The notes beneath the pieces are model-generated. The model did not search any database. It was not told the origin of the DNA and worked only from the letters and a program-made list of their open reading frames with translations. Shown piece after piece: positions 1-7,396 of a stretch of DNA of 64,000 bases. This stretch comes from Nostoc sp. CHAB 5824 (lineage in GTDB: Bacteria > Cyanobacteriota > Cyanobacteriia > Cyanobacteriales > Nostocaceae). The stretch lies in contig NZ_JAIVFT010000003.1 in the NCBI RefSeq assembly GCF_020829665.1, positions 248,001 through 312,000 on the forward strand, read 5' to 3'. Numbering within the stretch: the stretch's first letter is position 1; every line of letters begins with the position of its first letter. A program made the position numbers and the translations under genes.

Positions 1-451
1 TTAATTCTGTACAATGTAATGCTTTCAAATCTTGATTGAAACTTGCTGTACATTGAATTTCCGCAAGTGGTAATTCTTTTGCAAGCCTCATACCACGCAC
101 AGCAAGCAAGATAGTACCGGGTGGTACTAATTTAGCTCCACTTTCAACTGCTAAGTCTGTAATATCGTGTCCGGTTAAAGACCTATCATTAAGAGCGCAG
201 GGGGGCAGGGGGCGGGGAGCAAGGGGAAAGAGGGTTTCCCGGTTTTTGCACAGATGCGGGAATTATAACTAATTAGCCGGACATAATATAATATGGTCTT
301 CTGTATCGTAAATTCGTATAGATTTGAAATCTTTGCTAGAAACCCAAGGTATATCTCCTCCCCAATAATCAGGATTATTTTTTGAAGGTGTTCCACCAGA
401 TTGGAGCTTTACGCATGAGCTAAGAGTTGTTTTTATCCATTGAGTTTTCAT
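1..451 (-). pseudogene. hsdS: Type I restriction-modification specificity subunit HsdS, 5' part, interrupted
   Basis: HsdS carries the two target-recognition domains that give a type I RM enzyme its DNA specificity. The ATG at 449-451 overlaps the hsdM stop codon (ATGA), so the two are translationally coupled. The first ~53 codons read as a normal HsdS start (SGGTPSKNNPDYWGGDIPWV, then YDTEDHI). The frame then meets stops at 269-271 and 263-265. From about position 165 down to 1 the same frame again reads as HsdS (TDLAVESGAKLVPPGTILL, then FNQDLKAL) and runs off the window. Removing the 129 bp between (166-294) rejoins DHI to TDLAV in frame, so an insertion is the cause. The product would be a ~60-residue peptide unless the insert is lost. 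The HsdS assignment is firm from motif and synteny; inactivity is inferred. Confidence 0.85.
166..294. mobile_element. 129-bp MITE-like element with terminal inverted repeats inside hsdS
   Basis: The ends form an imperfect inverted repeat: ATATCGTGTCCGGTTAA at 162-178 against TTAGCCGGACATAATAT at 273-289, 15 of 17 matching. The flanks carry a possible short target duplication (ATATT or less). The interior holds G/C-rich low-complexity sequence (ggggcagggggcggggagcaagggg) of a kind common between genes in this genome; a similar purine-rich stretch lies at 47472-47540. No ORF for a transposase is present, so it would be non-autonomous. Exact borders are uncertain by a few bases because the duplication overlaps the inverted repeat. 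Confidence 0.7.
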
Positions 452-2679
452 ATCAATTCCCCTTCAAAAAGCTCATTGAAATTGGCTTGAATAGTTTCCG
501 CTAACTCCACCGCTTCCTCATTCAAACTCGCCAACTCTAAATGAATTTCCCGCATTCTCTCCTCAAAATCCTCCTCATCTTCTCCATCTAAAGCAGTCAC
601 ACCCACATAACGCCCAGGTGTTAAACTACTATCCTGCTGAGTTATTTCATCCCGCGTTACCACTTTACACAACCCTGATACATCCACAAACACCGCTTCG
701 GGAAAGCGAGATTGTAACCAGGTAACTTGTGCTTTCACATACAACGTAGACTTAATAGCAAAAATAGCTGTATCTCGCGCTGTATCTAGTGCATCACGTT
801 GTTTTTTAATTTCCTTCGCGTCCCAAGTTTCTTGTTTACGTGCGTCTAACTTTTTCTCCGCCAGTTCTACAGCGCGAGTACCGATTTTATGCACTTCGTT
901 GATGTGCTTTTGCAGAGTTTTCAATTGAGGAATAAAAAGTGCAAACCTTGCTGCACAGTCTTTTTGTGCTTCGTTAGTCGCAGAACCCCACCCCGCCTTA
1001 GCTGGCGCTAAGTCTCCCCTCCCCGCAAGCGAGGAGGGGTTGAGGGTGGGGTTATTCTCTGCAAACCATGCAAGATGCACTTGTAATTCACCAATTAAAA
1101 CATCTCTTGCCGCAGTAAATTCTTGAATTCCCGCTTCCAACTCAGACAAAGTAGCGCGGAAAGTCTCTATATTCTGATTGGCGATATCTTCAGCAACTAA
1201 TCCCTCAACTTCGGGTAAATCCTTTAACAAAGGAAGCGAAGCCCCAAGACGTTCGCTAAAAGTATGCAACAATTGCGTCAACTTAACTAACGGTGACTCC
1301 AACTGTGTCAACGCACCCTCAATAGTCGCCGCTTCTTGATGCGTCTTATTTAAATATTCCCCCACCAACCCTAAATAACGTTCCTGCTGACCGCGATACA
1401 ACCAAGCGATCGCCGTGATATTCTGGAGTTGTTCTTCACTAAAATCGCGGATTTTGCGCGTCACTACCCGGTAAACATTCCGTGCATCAATCATCAACAC
1501 TTTGTTTTGGCGTTCTGCTGGTTTTCCCTTGTCGAAAAACCACAATGTACAAGGTAGCGATTTTGTGTAAAAAAAGTTTGTCCCAATAGAGATAATCATA
1601 TCCACCGCTTGAGTGGCGATTAACTCCTCTCGAATCTCCTTTTCCCCATGTCCCGCATCCGATGCGGAACTCGCCATCACAAACCCGGCTCTACCTCGTT
1701 CATTTAAATAACTGTAAAAATACTGTATCCAGAGGTAATTTGCATTGCTAACTGCTTTAGTTTTGGCAGCAATTCCCGGTATCTTTTTTTCAGTAAACAG
1801 CCGCGAGTCAGTCTTCACCTTCTCTGGACTCACCCCATCGACGTTAAACGGCGGGTTAGACATGACAAAATCACATTCACCCAGCAACTCTTCCCAGCGA
1901 TCGTAAAAAGTATTACCCTGGCGAATAATCCCTTCTAACCCGTGAACCGCTAAATTCATTCGCGCCAAACGGGTGTTAGTATCCGATTTTTCCTGTCCGT
2001 AAAAAGTAATCTTTGCAGCTGCATCCTCACCGCGATTTTCCACAAAATGTCCCGTCTGCACAAACATACCCGCACTACCGCAAGCAGGGTCTAAAACATT
2101 TCCCCGGTCAGGTTCAATCATATTTACAATCGTGCGTACCAAAGAAGGCGGTGTAAAAAATTCTCCTCCTTCCTGTGCGCCACTCATAGCAAACTTATTC
2201 AGAAAATACTCATAAATTCGCCCAAACACATCACCTGTGGCTGTACGCAACTCCTCCCGGTCAAAAATTCGCACTAAGTTATACAGCAAATCTTGCTCAA
2301 AACTGGTGTACTCCTTCGGTAACACCCCTTGCAACATCTGAGTTTCATCCTCAATCGCTTTCATCGCTGCATTGATTGCCTTGCCAATATCTGCGTTTTC
2401 TGCCAAATTCAAAATGCGATCGTACTGAGCCTCAATTGGTAAAAAAATTGCTGACTTTCCTTTAAAGTCATCTATGGTAATCGGGCGTTTTTTTCCACCC
2501 CGCGAGGATAAACCTTTTTCAATCTCCACCTTTACAGCATTGAAGCGATTTGTCGCATGGCGAAGAAAGATTAGCCCCAGTACGGGCATACTGTATTCAT
2601 TAGCATTGAGTTTGGAGTTAGCACGGAGTTGGTCTGCGGCTTCCCACAGGGAAGATTCAAGTTGACTGATATTGAGCAT
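448..2679 (-). CDS. hsdM: Type I restriction-modification DNA methyltransferase subunit HsdM
   Basis: N6-adenine methyltransferase subunit of a type I RM system, methylating the site chosen by HsdS using S-adenosylmethionine. Of 743 residues, the N-terminal HsdM helical domain (MLNISQLESSLWEAADQLR) is followed by the SAM motif DPACGSAGMF near residue 200 and the catalytic motif NPPF near 275. The last ~270 residues are a predicted helical/coiled extension, which makes it longer than the usual ~500 residues. A run rich in Pro, Gly and Ser near residues 543-566 is encoded by an inserted palindromic repeat (984-1053) that keeps the frame. It overlaps hsdS by 4 bases. hsdR is not in the window. 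Methylation function looks intact, but specificity depends on the broken hsdS. Confidence 0.95.
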   Translation of the reverse strand: MLNISQLESSLWEAADQLRANSKLNANEYSMPVLGLIFLRHATNRFNAVKVEIEKGLSSRGGKKRPITIDDFKGKSAIFLPIEAQYDRILNLAENADIGKAINAAMKAIEDETQMLQGVLPKEYTSFEQDLLYNLVRIFDREELRTATGDVFGRIYEYFLNKFAMSGAQEGGEFFTPPSLVRTIVNMIEPDRGNVLDPACGSAGMFVQTGHFVENRGEDAAAKITFYGQEKSDTNTRLARMNLAVHGLEGIIRQGNTFYDRWEELLGECDFVMSNPPFNVDGVSPEKVKTDSRLFTEKKIPGIAAKTKAVSNANYLWIQYFYSYLNERGRAGFVMASSASDAGHGEKEIREELIATQAVDMIISIGTNFFYTKSLPCTLWFFDKGKPAERQNKVLMIDARNVYRVVTRKIRDFSEEQLQNITAIAWLYRGQQERYLGLVGEYLNKTHQEAATIEGALTQLESPLVKLTQLLHTFSERLGASLPLLKDLPEVEGLVAEDIANQNIETFRATLSELEAGIQEFTAARDVLIGELQVHLAWFAENNPTLNPSSLAGRGDLAPAKAGWGSATNEAQKDCAARFALFIPQLKTLQKHINEVHKIGTRAVELAEKKLDARKQETWDAKEIKKQRDALDTARDTAIFAIKSTLYVKAQVTWLQSRFPEAVFVDVSGLCKVVTRDEITQQDSSLTPGRYVGVTALDGEDEEDFEERMREIHLELASLNEEAVELAETIQANFNELFEGELI
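984..1053. repeat. Palindromic dispersed repeat inserted in frame within hsdM
   Basis: AACCCCACCC at 984-993 pairs with GGGTGGGGTT at 1044-1053. Inside lies a second stem, CTCCCCTCCCCGC against GCGAGGAGGGG, around 1013-1037. The element adds about 23 codons of low-complexity sequence to HsdM without a stop or frame change. Similar GC-rich palindromes are familiar as dispersed intergenic repeats in Nostoc-type genomes; the family name was not determined. Confidence 0.75.
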
Positions 2680-2934
2680 AGTTTGTTAGCGACTTAGGCG
2701 ATTTGACTGTCTGCCTCGCCTAAAAAATTATGAGTTTACATATTAGCTGTTTTGGTAACCAGGGAATCTGTTATCCTTTCGCCTAGCCCAAACAAAATAA
2801 GCAATTTTGTTTGTTTTTATATTAAACACCTAACAACACACTAAAAAATATCAAAGCCCTTTATTTTAGCGTATAATTACTGATAATTCAAATGACATAG
2901 ACAACCTACTGTGCGTTACCTCTCGTTATAAGGT

Positions 2935-3035
2935 TCTGCCTTATAATGCTCTTGTGGAGGCTCTGCCTCCTGGTTTGACTGGAGGCAGAGCCTTATTGAT
3001 CGCATTCCCAGGCTCTGCCTGGGAACGAGGCGGGA
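2935..3035. repeat. Intergenic cluster of GGCTCTGCC palindromes
   Basis: The 433-bp gap between hsdM and the next gene holds three related palindromic units. One is ggaggctctgcctcc at ~2956-2970, one ggaggcagagcc at ~2981-2992, and one cccaggctctgcctggga at ~3007-3024. They could fold into hairpins. No ORF of note lies in 2680-3112; the remainder is AT-rich and probably holds the hsdM promoter. Confidence 0.65.
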
Positions 3036-3112
3036 GATAAATATTCAAGGCTAATTTATCCTTGAAATATATAACTAAAGTTACAATTTTTACTAAATAT
3101 CCTTATTCATTT

Positions 3113-3352
3113 CTATAAAAGAGAATTGAGTCGCTCTAGACGTTGACGCTGTTTCGACCACTGTTGACAAACTTCTGTAGCCAAATGCTTTTCTTCTACT
3201 GTTAATAGCTCATCAGGTTTGCCAGAAGCTAATATTTTAGCTGCTTTTGCAGCCAAGTTGTAGTTTACACCGTGTTTGACTAATTGTGTGTGAAAAAATT
3301 CTTCCAAGTCTTGGACTGGCATAAAAAACTTTCCTTTAATCAAAGTTGTCAT
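3113..3352 (-). CDS. Small hypothetical protein (79 aa)
   Basis: A 79-residue ORF with no recognised domain. It is mostly helical in composition, with charged stretches (QQWSKQRQRLERLNSLL at the C-terminus) and no signal peptide or membrane segment. An internal methionine at residue 11 (MPVQDLEEFF) could be the true start. It stands alone between repeat-rich gaps, with no operon partner. Codon use and amino-acid composition look real rather than random, and short proteins of this type are common in cyanobacteria. Function unknown. Confidence 0.6.
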   Translation of the reverse strand: MTTLIKGKFFMPVQDLEEFFHTQLVKHGVNYNLAAKAAKILASGKPDELLTVEEKHLATEVCQQWSKQRQRLERLNSLL

Positions 3353-3540
3353 ATTCAGTTAGGACATTAAAATTTCATAAATAAAATTATGTAACAGCAA
3401 TTACTGGGAATTATCACAAATATTTTAGCTGACTGGCTTCCATCGGAAGATGTATGAGTAATTATGCTTATCTATTTTCTCTGACATCCCAGCAGAGGGA
3501 AAATCACTCTTCACTGCTCGGGTTTTGGTGCATAGTCATT

Positions 3541-3724
3541 GAAGATCCCCCTTAGTCCCCCTTAAAAAGGGGGAAAATAAGCCCCCCAATTTATCGGGGG
3601 GGTTGGGGGGATCAACTTCTTTTTTTACACGGGTTAGTAGTTCAGTTGTAGATAAGCCCCCCTTTTCTAAGGGGGGTTGGGGGGATCGACTCTTAACCGA
3701 GCAGTAGGCGGGCTATGCCTACGC
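3541..3724. repeat. Dispersed GATCCCCC/GGGGGATC palindromic repeats, two copies, plus a TAGGC repeat
   Basis: The first copy starts GAAGATCCCCC at 3541 and ends GGGGGGATC at ~3612, with internal CCCCCTT-AAAA-AGGGGG pairing. The second, shorter copy lies at ~3651-3687. A GGCGGGCTATGCCTACGC motif follows at ~3707-3724 and belongs to the same short repeat family seen in coding regions at 7428, 15197 and 28670. A relative of the first type occurs at 24091-24219. The 3353-3899 gap contains no credible ORF; its last ~120 bp presumably hold the mscS promoter. Confidence 0.7.
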
Positions 3725-3899
3725 TTGTCTATGGCACTGCAACAATGCATAAATACTTCCTTGCCTTGTCGCTAGTTAACAGTTATGTAAGTCTAAATTA
3801 AATTCTTTTTATTGGTTTTCTGTTATGGTAAAAAATTGGTTGTGACAAAATTTAGTTAATCTTAATTAGCTTGACTAAAATTATCCTGTTAGAATCCCA

Positions 3900-5534
3900 A
3901 TGCTTTATTATCACCGTTTGCGACTGCCATCAAAATATTTCAATATTCTCATTGCAGTAATAACTTTTATTTTGTTTATCTGGTTAACTCCTGTAGTTGC
4001 TCAAGGTTTAACTAAAGCTCCGGTTATTTTGGATGGACAACAGCTTTTTAAGATCAGCGATTCTGGTCAGTATAGCGCTCAAGAACGGACAAATTTAATC
4101 AATTTACAACTAAAAAATGCGATTCAAACTTCTGAATCTATTCAAGTTAAAATTGAAAAACGCAACCAGCTACCTACTATCTTGCTAAATGACCGCTATC
4201 TGTTAACAGTTACAGAACAAGATACTGTTCCAGGTAGCACAGTTGATGAGCAGGCAAGGATTTGGGTGCAGCAAATTGAAGAAGCGTTACAGCAAGCTCG
4301 CTTAGAGCGAACTAGAAACTATCTCCAACAAACAACTTTTGTAGCAGTAGCAATTTTAATCATAACTGTTGCATTTACTTGGCTATTGGGATGGATTAAG
4401 CATCACTTTTTCCGAGTAGCTTCACTTCGCCTAACTACTACTAGCAATGCGATACCTAATTCGGAACCACTTAAAGTATTGGAATTATTTTTCAAATTAG
4501 TGTTGGCGAGTATGCGGATCGCACTTTGGTTGAGTGCGATTCTTTATATTACTAATCTTTTTCCTTTCACTCGTCAATGGAGCTACCAAATTTCAAATAT
4601 CCTGATCACTAGTTTTACCTCACCTATTCTGACATTAGGCAAGAATCCTTACTCTCTTACTGAATTAATAATTTTGATTGGTTTGTTGTTCGGCTTAGTT
4701 ATTTTTGCTGGAACTTTAACCAATTTTTTACGTTCTCGCATTCTACATTTTACTGGAATCAATCGTGGCGCTCAAGAAGCGATTGTAATACTTTTCAAAT
4801 ATGGTCTGATTTTTATTGGCACACTGGTACTGCTACAAATCTGGGGGCTTGACATTAGCTCTTTGACAATCTTAGCAAGTGCTTTAAGCGTTGGAATTGG
4901 CTTTGGTTTACAGGATATTGCTAAGAATTTTGGCAGTGGTTTAGTACTAGTATTTGAGCGTCCGATTCAAATTGGAGATTTTGTGGAAGTTGGAGAATAT
5001 ACAGGTACTGTCGAGCGAATAGGTGCCAGAAGTACCGAAATTCGTACTCTTGACCATGTTTCAATCATTGTACCTAACTCTCGCTTCTTGGAAAAAGAAG
5101 TAATCAACTGGAGCCACCGCAACCCGATTTCTCGCCTTCATCTCCCCGTTGGCGTTGCTTATAGTTCAGATCCCAAAGTCGTGCAAGCTGCTCTGTTAGA
5201 TGCAGCCTCTAAGCATCCAAATGTATTGCAGGCTCCTTCTCCTCTAGTACTGTTTAAAGAGTTTGCCAACAACAGTTTAAATTTTGAGTTATTAGTTTGG
5301 ACTGCGGAACCTAATAAACAATTCTTGCTCAAAAGTGATTTATACTACAATATCTACGAATCATTACAGCAAAGACAAATTGAAATCCCCTTCCCTCAGT
5401 TAGATTTACATATGCGTTCTGGCACTTTGGAATTTACGCCAGAAATGCAGTTAGCCTTAATACAAATGTTTGAACGATTGTCAAACAATAAACAACGCAT
5501 AGATCCAATCAATCCAAGTCAAAATCAAACGTAA
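3900..5534 (+). CDS. MscS-family mechanosensitive ion channel
   Basis: Small-conductance mechanosensitive channel homologue that opens under membrane tension to release solutes on hypo-osmotic shock. The 544 residues begin with a signal-like hydrophobic segment (~15-35). A periplasmic region of ~110 residues follows, then membrane segments near 143-165, 195-225, 255-275 and 295-320. The diagnostic pore helix and upper beta domain come next (SVGIGFGLQDIAKNFGSG, then ERPIQIGDFVEVG, then VPNSRFLEKEVINWS, ~335-415), followed by the alpha/beta C-terminal domain. The extra N-terminal region makes it longer than E. coli MscS (286 aa) and like the larger cyanobacterial members. It is monocistronic. 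A specific role (osmotic or ionic) cannot be told from sequence. Confidence 0.93.
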   Translation: MLYYHRLRLPSKYFNILIAVITFILFIWLTPVVAQGLTKAPVILDGQQLFKISDSGQYSAQERTNLINLQLKNAIQTSESIQVKIEKRNQLPTILLNDRYLLTVTEQDTVPGSTVDEQARIWVQQIEEALQQARLERTRNYLQQTTFVAVAILIITVAFTWLLGWIKHHFFRVASLRLTTTSNAIPNSEPLKVLELFFKLVLASMRIALWLSAILYITNLFPFTRQWSYQISNILITSFTSPILTLGKNPYSLTELIILIGLLFGLVIFAGTLTNFLRSRILHFTGINRGAQEAIVILFKYGLIFIGTLVLLQIWGLDISSLTILASALSVGIGFGLQDIAKNFGSGLVLVFERPIQIGDFVEVGEYTGTVERIGARSTEIRTLDHVSIIVPNSRFLEKEVINWSHRNPISRLHLPVGVAYSSDPKVVQAALLDAASKHPNVLQAPSPLVLFKEFANNSLNFELLVWTAEPNKQFLLKSDLYYNIYESLQQRQIEIPFPQLDLHMRSGTLEFTPEMQLALIQMFERLSNNKQRIDPINPSQNQT

Positions 5535-6052
5535 ATTCGGATGCTTGGCTTGCTATTAGAAAGCTGTTTGTGTCATAATTAAAAATTACTAAATTTCGAG
5601 CAAATTTAAGTAGTATTTTTAACAATCACCAGAAGACTGAGTTTGAGGTCAGAAACTGAGGAAAAAAAAGCAGAATTTAGGCTACAAATAGTTGCGATCG
5701 CTTAACTCCGATGGAAATCTCAAGTTTGCAGTAATATCAATTTTTCGCAGGATGGAGTCTCGCCTGTCTTTAAAAGATTTGAGTTTACCCTCGACATCGC
5801 TGCAAAGTTATGTCCATCAAGGGCGGGAGAAAAATTCAGATGCATTCAAACAGATAAAAAATTAGATATTCAAAGAATTCTTTCGGCATTGCATATTTAC
5901 GGGATGATTTGGCAACTTCTAAAATTCCCCCCTGCTTCCTCTGCTTGCCCCAATTCATCCCACTGTTGTGCAGCGCCATTCTTTCCCAATCCCTTTTTAT
6001 TGCAAAATATCTCTGATTCAGTAGTAGTAAAGTGAGTTTTGAAGGAGTATTT
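5535..6052. other. Intergenic region upstream of the SfnB-like gene
   Basis: 518 bp without a convincing gene. The final bases GAAGGAG at 6041-6047 form a strong ribosome-binding site 5 nt before ATG 6053. This decides that start over the in-frame GTG at 6032. No clear terminator hairpin was seen after mscS. Confidence 0.5.
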
Positions 6053-7252
6053 ATGTCACAGTTGGAGCAAACAGTGTCAGACACCTTTGTAACCAAAGGC
6101 TTAAAAACTCTCCCCAATATTTTCGACCGGGTTGAGGCTCTGGCTAAAGATTTTGCCACCCGTGCAGGGGCACACGACAAAGATGCTTCCTTTCCCTTCG
6201 AGAATTTTACAGCTTTGCATGAGGCAGGATTACTCAGCCTCACCATTCCATGTGAATTAGGTGGTCAGGGTTTGGGGCTAGCAACTATCTGCCGAGTGAT
6301 TGAAGGGATAGCGCGTGGCGATGCTTCGACTGCGCTAGTACTGACAATGCACTATCTCCAACATGCCCATGCAGCCCGTAGCCGTCGCTGGCATCCAGAA
6401 GTATATAAACGGCTGTGTCGTGAATCGATTGAAGGCATTGCCCTGCTCAATGCTGCCCGTGTTGAACCTGAGTTAGGAACGCCAGCTAGAGGCGGATTAC
6501 CTGCCACAATTGCCGAGCGGACAACAGAGGGTTGGCGTTTAACAGGCCACAAACAATACACCACGGGCAGTCCCATTCTCAGCTACTTTGTTGTTTGGGC
6601 ACGGACAACTGAGGATGAACCACAAGTTGGGAATTTTCTAGTTCCGCGCGATCTGCCCGGTTTGCAAATTGTCGAAACTTGGGATCACTTGGGGATGAGA
6701 GCTACAGGCAGCCACGATCTCATTTTGGAGAATGTATTAATCCCAAGAGAGTATGCTTTGAATATCAATCCCATATCTGCTGCGCCATCCTTTGATCCTC
6801 TGATTTCCACTTGGGGCAGTTTGACAGTAAGTGCTTTATATCTTGGTGTTGCTACTAGTGCGCGAGACTGGCTTGTTAAATATCTTTGGGAGCGATCGCC
6901 TTCTAATCTCAAAGAGCCACTGGCAACTTTGCCACGTTTCCAAACTGCTGTGGGTGAGATAGAAGCGCTGCTGTTTGCTAACAATAGATTGATTTATAGC
7001 TTGGCTCAAGATATTGACAAGGATGAGTATGAACCTAACGTAGGATTACAGGCACAAGCTGTTAAATACCTCACCACAACTAACTCGATTCGTGCTGTGG
7101 AGATTGCTTTAGAACTGACTGGTAATCCTGGTCTATTAAAAAAGAATCCTTTAGAGCGACACTACCGTGACGTTCTATGTAGCCGTATCCATACGCCGCA
7201 AAACGATGTTATTTGCCAGTCTCTAGGGAAGTCGGTGCTGAAAGTAAAGTGA
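6053..7252 (+). CDS. Acyl-CoA dehydrogenase-fold flavin oxidoreductase (SfnB/DszC-like)
   Basis: A 399-residue member of the acyl-CoA dehydrogenase superfamily. The N-terminal helical domain reads LHEAGLLSLTIPCELGGQGLG (the flavin-fold entry). It is followed by a beta domain (GWRLTGHKQYTTGSP, then GMRATGSHDL) and a C-terminal helical domain ending LERHYRDVLCSRIHTPQNDV. The Arg/His-rich end where a catalytic base or CoA loop would be expected resembles the SfnB/DszC group, which use reduced flavin and oxygen in sulfone or thiophene oxidation, more than true acyl-CoA dehydrogenases. A second, more DszC-like paralogue sits at 29103 in the organosulfur island. An ATG with a strong RBS was chosen. 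The substrate is not known; assignment to organosulfur use is inference. Confidence 0.8.
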   Translation: MSQLEQTVSDTFVTKGLKTLPNIFDRVEALAKDFATRAGAHDKDASFPFENFTALHEAGLLSLTIPCELGGQGLGLATICRVIEGIARGDASTALVLTMHYLQHAHAARSRRWHPEVYKRLCRESIEGIALLNAARVEPELGTPARGGLPATIAERTTEGWRLTGHKQYTTGSPILSYFVVWARTTEDEPQVGNFLVPRDLPGLQIVETWDHLGMRATGSHDLILENVLIPREYALNINPISAAPSFDPLISTWGSLTVSALYLGVATSARDWLVKYLWERSPSNLKEPLATLPRFQTAVGEIEALLFANNRLIYSLAQDIDKDEYEPNVGLQAQAVKYLTTTNSIRAVEIALELTGNPGLLKKNPLERHYRDVLCSRIHTPQNDVICQSLGKSVLKVK

Positions 7253-7396
7253 TCCCAAACCTATCTAAAAATTTGCGGGAGTCAGACTGAGCTTGGCTTC
7301 TAATTTCGGTTTTTTGCTCTTAATTTTCGGTTCGCTCATTTTTTAGTTTTCCTAACTATAGAAAAATGGGTGAACTGTAGGGGACTTCCAAATAAA

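Noticed and set aside
175..396. 73-residue minus-strand ORF
   Set aside because: Different frame from hsdS, runs through the insertion; the other frame clearly encodes HsdS.
5836..6246. 136-residue minus-strand ORF
   Set aside because: Antisense to the start of the SfnB-like gene; composition and position show it is a shadow.
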